A stretch of DNA of 64,000 bases from Microbacterium sp. 1.5R (GCF_007667425.1 NZ_VDRC01000002.1:893072-957071), one strand, 5' to 3'; shown: positions 9,141-18,403, numbered from the stretch's first letter. Numbers and translations are program-made. Notes: generated from the sequence alone by a model not told the origin.

Positions 9141-10511
9141 TCAGCGGCGGGTGACGGCGACCGACGCCGGCGTCGGCGCACCACTCCCGTCCGTCGTCGA
9201 CGAACGACGCGGCAGGGTCTCCGGCAGCGCGGCGATGCCGATGATGCCGATGATGCTGAGTCCGACGAGGTAGGCCGCGACGAGCCACGGGGTGCCTCCG
9301 GTGAGACCGACGAGCGCGGTCGCGACGAGGGGCGCCGTGCCACCGACCAGGGCCGCGGGGATCTCGCGGGAGATCGCGATGCCGCTCCACCGCATCCGCG
9401 TGGGGAAGAGCTCGGCGAGCATGGCGGCGCTGACGCCGATCGTCGCACCCTGCACGATGGCGAGACCGAGGATCAGGCCCAGCGCGACGAGCACCGAGTT
9501 CTCGGTCTGGAACAGGACGAAGAGCGGGAACGCGAACACCACTGCGAAGATCGCGGCGCCCAACAGGACGGGCTTGCGGCCGATACGGTCGGCGAGCCTG
9601 CCGAATCCGAGCGTGGCGGGGATGGTGAGGAGTTCCGCGATGATCAGGCCGACCAGCGCGTGCGTCGGGTTCACGGTCAGGGTGCCGGTCGTGTACGAGA
9701 TCGAGAACGTCTGCACGATGTACACCCACGGCAGGGCGAACACGAAGAACGCCATGCCGGCGAGCAGCGTGCGCCAGTGCGACTTCACCGCGAGGGCGAG
9801 CGGGGCATGCGAGACGGTGCCCTCGCGCTCGGCGGCCTCGAACGCCGCCGTCTCCTTCACCCGGAGGCGGAAGTAGAGAGCGAACGCGACGATGACGATG
9901 CTCGCGATGAACGGGATGCGCCACCCCCACGCGCGGAACTGATCGGCGGGCAGCAGGCTGATCAGTGCGAACGTCGACGTCGCGAGAGCCATGCCCAGAT
10001 AGACGGACGCCCCGGGGAAGCCGGCGATGAAGGCGCGGTTCCTCGTGTCCGACGACTCGCTGGCCATCGTCATCGCTCCGGCGAACTCGGCCCCGGCACC
10101 GGCGCCCTGGAAGAGACGCAGCACGATGAGAAGGATCGGCGCCCAGATGCCGATCGTCTCCGCGGTCGGCAGGAGTCCGATGAGCGTGGTGGCGATGCCC
10201 ATCATGAGCAGTGTCGCGAGCAGCGTTCCCTTGCGGCCGATGCGGTCGCCGAAGTGGGCGAACACGAGCCCGCCGATCGGGCGCGCTCCGAATCCGACGG
10301 CGAAGGTGGCGAAGGCGCCGAGCAGTCCGGCGAACTCACCGCCGCCCGGGAAGAACAGCGGCGCGAAGATGAGAGCCGACGCCAGCCCGTACAGCGTGAA
10401 GTCGTACCACTCGATGATGGTGCCGACCGAGCTGCCGATCACGGCTCGGCGGCGTTGGTCGCGCGGATCCAGTCCGGGGCGGTCGATGTCGTCGGCGAGG
10501 TCGATGTCCAT
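9141..10511 (-). CDS. MFS transporter, metabolite:H+ symporter (MHS) type
   Basis: 456 residues with about 12 hydrophobic segments. The N-terminal motif GTIIEWYDFTLYG and the loop-2 motif FAHFGDRIGRKGTLL are typical of the MHS group (ShiA/ProP/KgtP relatives), proton-coupled importers of organic acids or betaines. A second copy of the loop motif (GFGRLADRIGRKPVLLG) marks the second half. It is transcribed divergently from another MHS-like symporter (start 10801). Convergent with the M20 gene, with only a weak hairpin between. Substrate not predictable. Confidence 0.9.
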   Translation of the reverse strand: MDIDLADDIDRPGLDPRDQRRRAVIGSSVGTIIEWYDFTLYGLASALIFAPLFFPGGGEFAGLLGAFATFAVGFGARPIGGLVFAHFGDRIGRKGTLLATLLMMGIATTLIGLLPTAETIGIWAPILLIVLRLFQGAGAGAEFAGAMTMASESSDTRNRAFIAGFPGASVYLGMALATSTFALISLLPADQFRAWGWRIPFIASIVIVAFALYFRLRVKETAAFEAAEREGTVSHAPLALAVKSHWRTLLAGMAFFVFALPWVYIVQTFSISYTTGTLTVNPTHALVGLIIAELLTIPATLGFGRLADRIGRKPVLLGAAIFAVVFAFPLFVLFQTENSVLVALGLILGLAIVQGATIGVSAAMLAELFPTRMRWSGIAISREIPAALVGGTAPLVATALVGLTGGTPWLVAAYLVGLSIIGIIGIAALPETLPRRSSTTDGSGAPTPASVAVTRR

Positions 10512-10596
10512 GGCACTCCACTGTGTCGGGCACGCCGGTGGTCGGCGGCGATGTCCAGGCTAGGAAAAGCGGGGGAAGGAGCTCATGTATGCCGAA

Positions 10597-10621
10597 CACA
10601 CGATCGGTACGGGATCGTGTG
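10597..10621. promoter_or_regulatory. Perfect palindrome, probable operator
   Basis: CACACGATC and GATCGTGTG are perfect inverted arms of 9 bases separated by 7 bases. A divergent promoter region is where a dimeric regulator would bind. The PucR-type protein encoded at 14265 or an unlinked GntR/TetR-type protein are candidates. Confidence 0.55.
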
Positions 10622-10694
10622 GGCAGGGCACACCGACGGTCTTCCGCAACGCACGAGCCGTGCCGCTTTCCTGCGCAGCTATATGCGTCAGAGA

Positions 10695-10715
10695 CACGAG
10701 CACTCGGTGCTTGTG
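10695..10715. promoter_or_regulatory. Imperfect palindrome, possible second operator
   Basis: CACGAGCAC and GTGCTTGTG form 9-base arms with one mismatch around TCG. It lies about 75 bases from the perfect palindrome and closer to the 10801 gene. The arm sequence differs from the first site, so a shared protein is not certain. Confidence 0.35.
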
Positions 10716-10800
10716 GTCGTCATCGCCATGGTTCCGCGGAGAGCGCGCTGACACGCTGGATGCACGGTGTCGACGAGGACGCCGTGGAAGGAACGCACCC

Positions 10801-12165
10801 ATGACATCGGCATCCACCGCTCCGCGCGGCTCGACCGGATCCCCTGAGACGACTCCCGCCGCGTCGTCGCAGATCCGCACCATCGTCGCCTCGAGCGTCG
10901 TCGGCACCACCGTCGAGTGGTTCGACTTCTTCGCCTACTCCACGGCGGCCGCGCTGATCCTCAACTCCCTGTTCTTCCCCGACTACGACCCGCTGGTCGG
11001 CACCATCCTCGCCTTCGGCGGCATCGCGGTCGGCTACTTCGGACGCCCGCTCGGATCCATCGTCTTCGGGCATTTCGGGGACCGCATCGGACGCAAGCGG
11101 ATGCTGGTGCTGTCGCTCGTCGTGATGGGCGTGGCCACCTTCCTCATCGGCCTCCTCCCGACGTACGCCGCGATCGGGATCGCCGCACCGGTGCTGCTCA
11201 TGGTGCTCCGATTCGTGCAAGGCTTCGCCCTCGGCGGCGAGTGGGGCGGAGCGGTGCTGCTCGTCGTCGAGCATGCCGAACCACGGCGTCGCGCCTTCCT
11301 CGGCAGTTTTCCGCAGGTGGGACTCGCGCTGGGACTCACGCTGTCCACCCTCGTCTTCCTGCCGCTGGTCGCGCTCCCCGGCGACGCGTTCGCCACGTGG
11401 GGCTGGCGCGTGCCGTTCCTGATCAGCGCCGTGCTGGTGCTCGTCGGGCTGTTCATCCGACTGCGGATCACGGAGACCCCCGAGTTCGAGAAGATGCGCG
11501 AGGCAGGACGTGCGGCGCGCGTCCCGCTGTGGGACACGCTGAAGACGCACCCGGGACAGGTGATCTTCGCGGCGCTGAGCTTCGCGGTCATCGGCGCGGT
11601 CTTCTACATGCTCTTCACCTTCAGCCTCACCTACGGCACCCAGTTCGTCGGGCACTCGCAGCCCCAGATGCTCACGATCGCGACGGTGTGTTCGGTGCTG
11701 GCTCTGGTCGGTCTCCCGCTGGCGGGCCGGCTCGCCGACCGCTTCGGTGTGGCGAAGGTCTTCGGCGCGGGCACGGTCATCTCGGTCGTCCTGGCGTTCC
11801 CCGCCTTCTGGCTCATCGACACGGGGAGCCTCGCGGCGGCCTACGTCGCGTACCTAGCGATGACGATCGGCTTCTGCGCCACCTACGGAACCCTGGGCGT
11901 GCTGTACGCGCAGGCGTTCGACGTGCGCATCCGCTACACGGGCATGTCGCTCGCGCTGGGCATCGGCACGATAGCCGGCTCCGCGTTCGTGCCGATCATC
12001 TACCTCGAGCTGCTGGACGTGTTCGGCGGTTCGTGGGCCATCGCCCTCTACATGGTGGTCGCGGGAGCCGTGACGCTCGTCTCGGTCACCGTGCTGCACC
12101 GCCTCACCCGTCGCGCGGCCGCGCGCGACGCCGCCCATGCCCCGACGGAAGGAAACACCCGATGA
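10801..12165 (+). CDS. MFS transporter, metabolite:H+ symporter (MHS) type
   Basis: 454 residues with about 12 membrane segments. TTVEWFDFFAYST opens helix 1 and FGHFGDRIGRKRMLV is the loop 2-3 signature of MHS symporters; QGFALGGEWGGAVLL in helix 4 is also diagnostic. GGAAGGA lies upstream of the ATG at 10801; an in-frame start at 10585 would add residues with no similarity to the family. The stop overlaps the CoA-transferase start (ATGA), so this importer is co-translated with CaiB- and crotonase-type enzymes and probably imports their carboxylate or betaine-like substrate. Confidence 0.9.
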   Translation: MTSASTAPRGSTGSPETTPAASSQIRTIVASSVVGTTVEWFDFFAYSTAAALILNSLFFPDYDPLVGTILAFGGIAVGYFGRPLGSIVFGHFGDRIGRKRMLVLSLVVMGVATFLIGLLPTYAAIGIAAPVLLMVLRFVQGFALGGEWGGAVLLVVEHAEPRRRAFLGSFPQVGLALGLTLSTLVFLPLVALPGDAFATWGWRVPFLISAVLVLVGLFIRLRITETPEFEKMREAGRAARVPLWDTLKTHPGQVIFAALSFAVIGAVFYMLFTFSLTYGTQFVGHSQPQMLTIATVCSVLALVGLPLAGRLADRFGVAKVFGAGTVISVVLAFPAFWLIDTGSLAAAYVAYLAMTIGFCATYGTLGVLYAQAFDVRIRYTGMSLALGIGTIAGSAFVPIIYLELLDVFGGSWAIALYMVVAGAVTLVSVTVLHRLTRRAAARDAAHAPTEGNTR

Positions 12166-13427
12166 TCGATGACGCCACGCGCGACCTGCTGAGCGGATGG
12201 GCGGGGATCGACGCCGCGCCCGGATCCCTGGCGGGGGTGGTGGTGGTCGACGTCACACGGGTCGTCGCCGGTCCGTACTGCTCGATGATCCTCGCCGATC
12301 TCGGCGCGACGGTCATCAAGGTCGAGAACCCCGACGATCCCGACTACACCCGCACGTTCCCGCCGCTGCTGCCCGGTGCCGACGGCGAGTCTCTGAGCGG
12401 CTTCTTCGCCCAGTTCAACCGCAACAAGCTGGGGGTCACCCTCAACCTCAAGAGCCCCGGGGCCGCCGAGGTGCTTGACCGGCTCGTGCAGCAGGCGGAC
12501 GTGCTCGTGGAGAACTTCCGGCCGGGCACCATGGAGCGTCTCGGTCACGGCTACGACCGGCTCAGGGGAGTCAACCCGCGGCTCGTGTATGCGGCGCTGA
12601 GCGGGTACGGGCAGACCGGTCCCTACCGCCTGCGGCCGGCGTACGACAACAGCGCACAGGCCACGGGCGGCCTCTGGTCGATGAACGGCGAAGCCGGCCG
12701 GCCGCCCACACGCGTCGGGACGATCATCGGCGACCTGGCGGCGAGTCTGTACGGCGTGATCGGCATCCTCGCGGCGCTCAGGCACGCGGAGCAGACGGGG
12801 GAGGGGCAGCTCGTCGACATCTCCCAGCAGGACTCCGTGCTGACCCTCACCGAGAACGCGGTCGTGTCATACACGGCCGAGGGGATCGTGCCGAAGCCGC
12901 TCGGGAACGAGCATCCGTTCGTGCGTCCGTACGAGCTGTTCCCCTGCCGGGACGGTTTCGTCTTCTTCGGCGGCTACACCGACAAGTTCTGGCGCATCTC
13001 GTGCGAGACCTTCGGCAGTGCATCCGATTGGGAGGACCACCCCGACCTCCACGCCATGGCCGAGCGGTTCGACGCCGACGTCTATCGCGAGAAGGTGCGC
13101 CCACTCGTGCTGGGATGGTTCGCGGACCGCACCAAGGCCGAGCTCGAGGCGCTGGCCGGCGACCTGGTGCCGCTGAGCGCGGTGAAGGACATCGGCGAGG
13201 TCGTCGAGGACCCGCAGATCGCGGCGCGCGGGATGATCGTGGAGACGGAGTACCCCGGTCACGGATCGCTGCGCACCTTCGGCTCGCCGGTGAAGCTCGA
13301 TCGCACGCCTCCGCAGACCGCGGGGGCCGCACCGGGGCGCGGTGAGCACACGGATCGCGTGCTCGCGGACCTTCTCGGATTCGAGGCGGACCAGGTCGCG
13401 GGGCTCCGTGCGGAAGGGGCGATCTGA
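12162..13427 (+). CDS. CaiB/BaiF-type (family III) CoA-transferase
   Basis: 421 residues. The N-terminal block VVDVTRVVAGPYCSMILADLG followed by ATVIKVENP is the family III CoA-transferase signature, and the catalytic Asp is expected in GTIIGDLAAS (near residue 190). These enzymes move CoA between acyl-CoA and a free carboxylic acid (carnitine, formate/oxalate, succinyl or bile-acid types). The ATG at 12162 overlaps the symporter stop, and the last base overlaps the crotonase start. Together the three genes make an import, CoA activation, then hydration/isomerisation unit resembling carnitine CaiB/CaiD logic. The substrate is not proven. Confidence 0.9.
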   Translation: MIDDATRDLLSGWAGIDAAPGSLAGVVVVDVTRVVAGPYCSMILADLGATVIKVENPDDPDYTRTFPPLLPGADGESLSGFFAQFNRNKLGVTLNLKSPGAAEVLDRLVQQADVLVENFRPGTMERLGHGYDRLRGVNPRLVYAALSGYGQTGPYRLRPAYDNSAQATGGLWSMNGEAGRPPTRVGTIIGDLAASLYGVIGILAALRHAEQTGEGQLVDISQQDSVLTLTENAVVSYTAEGIVPKPLGNEHPFVRPYELFPCRDGFVFFGGYTDKFWRISCETFGSASDWEDHPDLHAMAERFDADVYREKVRPLVLGWFADRTKAELEALAGDLVPLSAVKDIGEVVEDPQIAARGMIVETEYPGHGSLRTFGSPVKLDRTPPQTAGAAPGRGEHTDRVLADLLGFEADQVAGLRAEGAI

Positions 13428-14224
13428 TGTCGGTCCGCCTGGAGGCCGACGGCGGCGTCGCCGTCATCACGATCGACCGCCCCGAGAAGCTCAACGCGCT
13501 CACCCTGTCGATGTACGACGAGCTCGGCGCGGCGTTCGCCGAGGTGCGCGACGACCCGCGCATCGGCGTCGCCGTGCTCACGGGCGCGGGGGACAGGGCG
13601 TTCTGCGTGGGGGCGGACCTCGGCGAGTCGATCCCCGCTCTCACCGAGGAGCGCTTCGACATCAGCGAATGGGATGCCGCGCATCAGAAGCACTCGACCC
13701 TCGAGAAGCCGGTGATCGCGGCGATCAACGGCCTGTGCCTCGGGGGCGGCTTCGAGATCATGCTGTCGACCGACATCCGGCTCGCGGCCGCCGAGGCGCA
13801 GTTCGCCCTGCCCGAGACCGGAGTGGGCGTGGTGCCGGCCGGCGGTACGCTCGTGCGATTGATCCGCCAGATCCCGTACGCGTTCGCGATGGACCTCATG
13901 CTGCGCGGTAGCCGGATCGATGCCGAGACGGCGCAGAGATACGGTCTCGTGAACCGTGTCGTCCCTGCTGCCGATCTGATGGACGAGGCGCTGGGAGTGG
14001 CGGACGAGCTGCTGCAGCGAAGCGGAACCGCGATCGCGACGGTGAAGCGCGCCGTGCGCGCCCTCGCCGACCTCCCCGAGGAGGAGGCGTTCCGTCGGGA
14101 GGCGACTCTCGGTCAGCAGGCGTTCGCGAGCGCGGACGCACGGGAGGGACTCGACGCGTTCGCGACGCGGAGGCCGGCGTCGTTCCCGTCGCGGGCGGCG
14201 TTGCGAGTCGGCTCGTCCTCATAG
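13427..14224 (+). CDS. Enoyl-CoA hydratase/isomerase (crotonase) family protein
   Basis: 265 residues. The oxyanion-hole segment is GAGDRAFCVGADLGE, the second is NGLCLGGGFEIMLSTD, and the catalytic Glu region is LPETGVGVVPAGGT, all in the normal crotonase order; the C-terminus ends in a short Arg/Ser-rich tail. It should hydrate or isomerise the CoA thioester made by the upstream CoA-transferase. The ATG at 13427 shares one base with the previous stop (TGATG). Similar in length to CaiD-type proteins, but function within the superfamily is not resolvable here. Confidence 0.9.
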   Translation: MSVRLEADGGVAVITIDRPEKLNALTLSMYDELGAAFAEVRDDPRIGVAVLTGAGDRAFCVGADLGESIPALTEERFDISEWDAAHQKHSTLEKPVIAAINGLCLGGGFEIMLSTDIRLAAAEAQFALPETGVGVVPAGGTLVRLIRQIPYAFAMDLMLRGSRIDAETAQRYGLVNRVVPAADLMDEALGVADELLQRSGTAIATVKRAVRALADLPEEEAFRREATLGQQAFASADAREGLDAFATRRPASFPSRAALRVGSSS

Positions 14225-14264
14225 ACTGCTGACAGTCCCGATCGTCACTGCCCGAGGAGACGCG

Positions 14265-16157
14265 TTGACCGACAGAGCAGTGAGCCCCGCCGCGCTCGTG
14301 CGCGAGGTCCTCGCGGCGACTCGTGCGCAACCGGGCGAGCGCACGGCGGCGCTCACCCGGATGCTGACGGATGCCGACGTGGCTGGTGAGGATCGCGACC
14401 AGCTCATCGCCGCCGTGCGCGATTCGCAGCAGCTGACGGCACGGCTGCGCCGCCGCGCGACCGAACTCGAAGCGCTGTTCTCGACCGCGAGGGAGCTGGT
14501 GCGTCTGCAGGACGTGACCGACGTGCTGCGTCGCCTGGTCGAGCGCGCGCACGAGCTCATGGGCACCGACGTCACCTACCTGTCCGAGGTCGACAACGAG
14601 CAGGGAGATCTGCGTGTGCGCTATTCGGCTGGCACCGTCACCCCCGAGTTCCGCGACCTGCTCGTGCCCGCGGGTTATGGGCTGGCGAGCCTCGTGGCGG
14701 AGACGCGCGAGCCGGCCTGGGTCAGCAGCTATCCCGACATGGCGGAGGCTCCGCACGACTCCGGTATCGACGCAGCGGTCGAGCGGGAAGGGCTCGTGTC
14801 GTTCCTCGGCGTGCCTCTGGCCGTCGGGGACGAGGTGCTCGGCGCGCTGTTCGCCTGCAACCGGTTCTCGCACGACTTCACACCCGACCAGGTGCTCCTG
14901 CTCTCGGCGTTCGCCGACCATGCCGCGGCCGTGCTGCACAGCGCCCGGGTCCTCGCGGACTCCGCGGCCGCGCGCGCGCACGTGGAGGACGCCTATCGCG
15001 AGCTCGAGCAGCACGTGTCGGCGACCAGGGTGGTGGGGGCCATCCACGAGGAGCTGACGGCCGCGGTGATGTCGGGCGCCACCGTGATCGACCTCGTCTC
15101 CACGCTGTCCGATCGCCTGGGGCGCCGGGTCCGCGCGGTCGACGACTCCGGTCGTCCGCTCGATGCCGCGGCCGACGCGCGTGAGACCCTCCCGTCCCGC
15201 CGGTCTCTCGCCGACGCCGTGCGGGAGAGCAGGACGAGCGGGCACGCCGTGCCCGTGCACGACGACGAGGGTGCCCGGTGGCTGGTCGTCGCGATCATCG
15301 GCGTCGACCGGGTGCTCGGGGCGATGCTCGCCGAAGACGACGACACCGCGACCCACGACGTCGCGCGACTCACGATGGAGCGCGCGGCCCAGGTCGCCGC
15401 CCTGGTCTCCTTCAAGCGCGACGCCGTCTCGGCGATCCGTGCCGAGCGGCGGGCCCGAGTCCTGACCACGGTGCTCGACGGGGATGCCGATGCCGCGGCA
15501 CTCATCGCGGAGGTCGCCGCACCGGTCGTGGCGGCGGCGGTGGTGGACGTGCACGGGCACGACGGCGCCCTCGGGGTGGCCGCGGAGGCGGTGGGCGACG
15601 AGGGACTCGTGACGGTTCGCGGCCCCGGTCTCGTCATCGCCTGGACCGCCGCCGACGTCGGGGGAGCGACCGAACGTGTGCGACGTGTGCTCTCCGAGCG
15701 CCTCGGAGATCCCGACGTCGCATCCGTCGTCGGGTCCGCCGTCGCGGACGCCGCAGGCCTCCGGGCGTCCGTCGAGCGGTCCGTTCGCGACCTGCGCTTC
15801 CTCGCCCCGCTCGGAATCCGCGGCGTGACGGTGCGTTCGGCGGACTTCGCGCCGTACCACGTGCTGACATCCGGCGTCCCCGACGCGGCCGCCCACTTCG
15901 TCGACAGCGTGCTCGGACCCGTGCGCGCATGGGACGAGCGTCGAGGAACGGCGCTCGTCGCGACCCTCGGCGCGTACTTCGACCGGGGCGAGAGCAGGCA
16001 GGCGACGGCTGCGGCGCTGCACGTGCACACGAACACCGTGCAGCAGCGTCTGGATCGCATCTGGTCGCTGCTCGACGGAGACGCCGACGATGCGGAGTTC
16101 CGCTTCCGCCTTCAGGCGGCGGTGCGGCTCGAGCTGCTCAGACGCGCGCTGGGCTGA
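14265..16157 (+). CDS. GAF-domain transcriptional regulator with PucR-type C-terminal HTH
   Basis: 630 residues. A short helical N-terminus is followed by a GAF domain (about residues 70-230; includes FLGVPLAVGDEVLGALF and FADHAAAVLHSA). A long central region follows, and the C-terminal PucR/CdaR-type helix-turn-helix contains ALHVHTNTVQQRLDRI. Such proteins activate catabolic operons on binding a ligand through GAF. The start is TTG with a strong GAGGAG site; a likely -10 (TAGACT at 14223) lies 36 bases upstream, so it has its own leadered promoter. Placed directly after the symporter/CoA-transferase/crotonase genes, it probably regulates them, perhaps through the palindromes at 10597-10715. 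Confidence 0.85.
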   Translation: MTDRAVSPAALVREVLAATRAQPGERTAALTRMLTDADVAGEDRDQLIAAVRDSQQLTARLRRRATELEALFSTARELVRLQDVTDVLRRLVERAHELMGTDVTYLSEVDNEQGDLRVRYSAGTVTPEFRDLLVPAGYGLASLVAETREPAWVSSYPDMAEAPHDSGIDAAVEREGLVSFLGVPLAVGDEVLGALFACNRFSHDFTPDQVLLLSAFADHAAAVLHSARVLADSAAARAHVEDAYRELEQHVSATRVVGAIHEELTAAVMSGATVIDLVSTLSDRLGRRVRAVDDSGRPLDAAADARETLPSRRSLADAVRESRTSGHAVPVHDDEGARWLVVAIIGVDRVLGAMLAEDDDTATHDVARLTMERAAQVAALVSFKRDAVSAIRAERRARVLTTVLDGDADAAALIAEVAAPVVAAAVVDVHGHDGALGVAAEAVGDEGLVTVRGPGLVIAWTAADVGGATERVRRVLSERLGDPDVASVVGSAVADAAGLRASVERSVRDLRFLAPLGIRGVTVRSADFAPYHVLTSGVPDAAAHFVDSVLGPVRAWDERRGTALVATLGAYFDRGESRQATAAALHVHTNTVQQRLDRIWSLLDGDADDAEFRFRLQAAVRLELLRRALG

Positions 16158-16175
16158 CGCCGGTCGGCGGACGCG

Positions 16176-17192
16176 TCACTCGCACTCTCCGAGGAACCCG
16201 AGGTAGCAGACGGCTTCGTGGGTCTCGGCGGGACGGTAATCCTCGTTCGACACCTGTCGGGTGTCGACCTCGGGCGTTCGGGTCAGATTCCCGTAGGTGC
16301 CGAGCGTCGCGACATAGGCGCCTTCACTGTCCTGGCCCCGCATCTGGCCGATCGCGCTGCTGTAGTCCGCGCACAGCGTCGCCGCCGCCTCGGTGAGCTC
16401 CACCCCGGCGCAGTTCGCGTCGTAGCTCGCCTGCAGAAGGTCGGTGCAGTCGGTCCAGTCCTGATTGACGTAGCAGGGGTTCGTGGAGTCCATCGACACG
16501 TCGTAGCGGCCGGTCTCGTACTCCTCGCTGTGGAACGTCTCCGGCTGCTCCGGCACGTCGACCTTCGTCCAGTGGCGTGCCGTCGTGAAGGCGGCGACGA
16601 CGACGATGGCGACGATCAGCAGCAGCGCCCCGACGATCGACAGGGTCACCCACAGGCCGACGTTCCGCTTCGTCTTCGGGGAGCCATCCGACGGCATCCC
16701 GGCATACTGCGCGGTGTGAAAAGAAGACGACGCAGGGTCGACACCGGGCGACACCGCGGTCGGCGCGAACGCCGCCGTCGGCTGCGCGTCCTGGCCGAAC
16801 GCTCCCGGGTGCTCCGTCGTGGGCGCGCCGGGATACTCCGTCGCGGGTGCTCCCGAGTAATGCGTGGTGGGCGCGCCGGGGTACTGCGGCGCGGGCGATC
16901 CCGGGTACTGCGCCGTGGGCGCGCCGGAACCCTGCGGAGTCGATGAGAAGGGCGGTGGCGCTGCGTCGAACCCTGAAGCAGCCGCGGGCGGTGACACGAC
17001 CGGGTCGCTCACGGGCGGAGTCTCGGGAGCGGGAGCGGGCTGAAGCGAGAGCCAGTAGGCGTACCAGCTCTCGGAGGATGCCGGATCCGCGGCGACCTGG
17101 TGGGCCTCGACGTCGCTCAGCGGCAGACCCAACGGGCCGCGCATGTCCCCTCGGGTGAGGGCCGCACGAAACTGCTCGAGTGACATCGCCAT
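16176..17192 (-). CDS. Membrane protein with Pro/Gly/Ala repeat region
   Basis: 338 residues, not recognised as a named family. Order: an N-terminal helical part (SLEQFRAALTRGDMRGPLGLP and a WYAYWLSLQ segment); a low-complexity stretch with degenerate repeats of about 9 residues (QYPGSPAP, QYPGAPTT, HYSGAPAT, EYPGAPTT) near residues 85-130; one membrane helix (LWVTLSIVGALLLIVAIVVV); then an extracellular domain of about 120 residues with several Cys (YVNQDWTDCTDLL, LCADYSS, ending CYLGFLGECE) that could form disulfides. The start is ATG 17192 (MAMS) or 17186; the frame is open much further upstream, overlapping topoisomerase IB, which is not credible. Convergent with the PucR-type gene, 18 bases away. 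Confidence 0.72.
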   Translation of the reverse strand: MAMSLEQFRAALTRGDMRGPLGLPLSDVEAHQVAADPASSESWYAYWLSLQPAPAPETPPVSDPVVSPPAAASGFDAAPPPFSSTPQGSGAPTAQYPGSPAPQYPGAPTTHYSGAPATEYPGAPTTEHPGAFGQDAQPTAAFAPTAVSPGVDPASSSFHTAQYAGMPSDGSPKTKRNVGLWVTLSIVGALLLIVAIVVVAAFTTARHWTKVDVPEQPETFHSEEYETGRYDVSMDSTNPCYVNQDWTDCTDLLQASYDANCAGVELTEAAATLCADYSSAIGQMRGQDSEGAYVATLGTYGNLTRTPEVDTRQVSNEDYRPAETHEAVCYLGFLGECE

Positions 17193-17381
17193 ACGTACGA
17201 GGATGGCAGACCCGCGTGATCCCCGACAATCAGCGGTCCCGGGCGCGGGCGTCGACACGGTCGGTCGGCCCCGGTGTCGCACTAGCAGATCGCGTCCGCC
17301 CGACGCCACGCCCTTCTCGCGTGCGGGATCGTCGGGCATCGTCGCTACCGTGACGAGACGATCGACCAGGGGAGGCCGCTC

Positions 17382-18341
17382 ATGGCGCTGACACGAGTGG
17401 TACCCGGCGAGGAGCCGGGCATCCGTCGAGTGCGGTCCGGTTCCGGATTCCGCTACCTCGACGCCGGCGATCAGCCCGTGGCCGAGGCCGATCGCGAACG
17501 CATCCAGGATCTCGTGATCCCGCCCCGATGGACCGACGTGTGGATCGCGGCCGATCCGCTCGCGCACATCCAGGCCGTCGGCACCGACGACGCGGGGCGG
17601 CGTCAGTACCTCTATCACCCGCTGTGGCGGGCGGGGCGCGACCAGCGCAAGTTCGCCAGAGCCCTGCGCCTGGCCGCGGCCCTTCCATCGGCGCGGCGGC
17701 AGGTGACCCGAGCGATCGGGGAGCCGGGGCTGTCGAAGGAACGTGCCCTCGCCGTCGCTTTCCGTCTGCTCGACGACGGGGCCCTGCGCATCGGCTCCGA
17801 GCGCTACCTGGTCAAGCATGGCAGTCGCGGTCTGAGCACGCTCCGTCGCAGAGACGTGCGCATCGACGGAAGCACGGTCGCACTCGAGTTCCCCGCGAAG
17901 AGCAAGCAGCTCGCGTCGATCGAGATCACCGACGCGCCGCTCGCGGAGGCGCTGTCGGAGTTCGCCGTCGGTTCTCCTCGGGCGACGCTGCTCGCGTATC
18001 GCAAGGGCCGCCGACGAGTCAGGCTGACGTCGGGGGAGATCAACGCGTATCTGCGCAAGGTCGCGGGCGCGGCGTTCACCGCGAAGGACTTCCGCACCCT
18101 GCACGGCACGATCCTCGCCGCCGACGCTCTCGCGCGGATCGGTCCGCTCGACGGCACGAACGAGCGGCGCAAGGCCGAACGCCTCGCCGTGCAAGCGACG
18201 GCATCCGCGCTGGGCAACACGATCGCGGTGGCGCGGAACAGCTACATCGACCCCAAGGTGTTCCGGCTCTACGCCCGCGGGCGCACCCTCGACCTGTCGG
18301 TGTCGCCGGAGACGGCGATCCGACGCCTGCTCGGCAAGTGA
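17382..18341 (+). CDS. DNA topoisomerase IB
   Basis: 319 residues, the size of bacterial poxvirus-like type IB topoisomerases. The N-terminal part has YLDAGDQPV and IPPRWTDVWI; the catalytic part has YRKGRRRVRLTSGEIN, FTAKDFRTLHGT and the active-site Tyr in NSYIDPKVF (Tyr288). It relaxes supercoils by forming a 3'-phosphotyrosyl bond. AGGGGAGG precedes the ATG; a -10-like TACCGT lies about 30 bases upstream. Monocistronic, flanked by its own upstream gap and the pepN promoter. Confidence 0.93.
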   Translation: MALTRVVPGEEPGIRRVRSGSGFRYLDAGDQPVAEADRERIQDLVIPPRWTDVWIAADPLAHIQAVGTDDAGRRQYLYHPLWRAGRDQRKFARALRLAAALPSARRQVTRAIGEPGLSKERALAVAFRLLDDGALRIGSERYLVKHGSRGLSTLRRRDVRIDGSTVALEFPAKSKQLASIEITDAPLAEALSEFAVGSPRATLLAYRKGRRRVRLTSGEINAYLRKVAGAAFTAKDFRTLHGTILAADALARIGPLDGTNERRKAERLAVQATASALGNTIAVARNSYIDPKVFRLYARGRTLDLSVSPETAIRRLLGK

Positions 18342-18397
18342 TTCCGCCGCGCCGCCCGTCATCACGGCGGCGAGGCAGCGCTCCCGGACCCGGATGA

Positions 18398-18403
18398 CAG
18401 GAT
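18398..18403 (+). promoter_or_regulatory. Leaderless-type -10 hexamer for pepN
   Basis: CAGGAT lies 6 bases before the ATG at 18410, the spacing seen for many genes in this window. Confidence 0.45.

Larger units (their letters stand above)
10512..10800. promoter_or_regulatory. Divergent intergenic region between two symporter genes
   Basis: 289 bases without a credible gene separate two divergently transcribed MFS genes. It carries two dyad symmetries, listed separately, that look like operators, and a ribosome site (GGAAGGA) before the 10801 start. A short open stretch begins at an ATG at 10585, but it lacks conserved features and lies in the operator region. Confidence 0.5.

Noticed and set aside
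10585..10800. Possible 72-residue N-terminal extension of the MFS gene
   Set aside because: It covers the operator region and is unlike MHS N-termini, which begin near the 10801 start.
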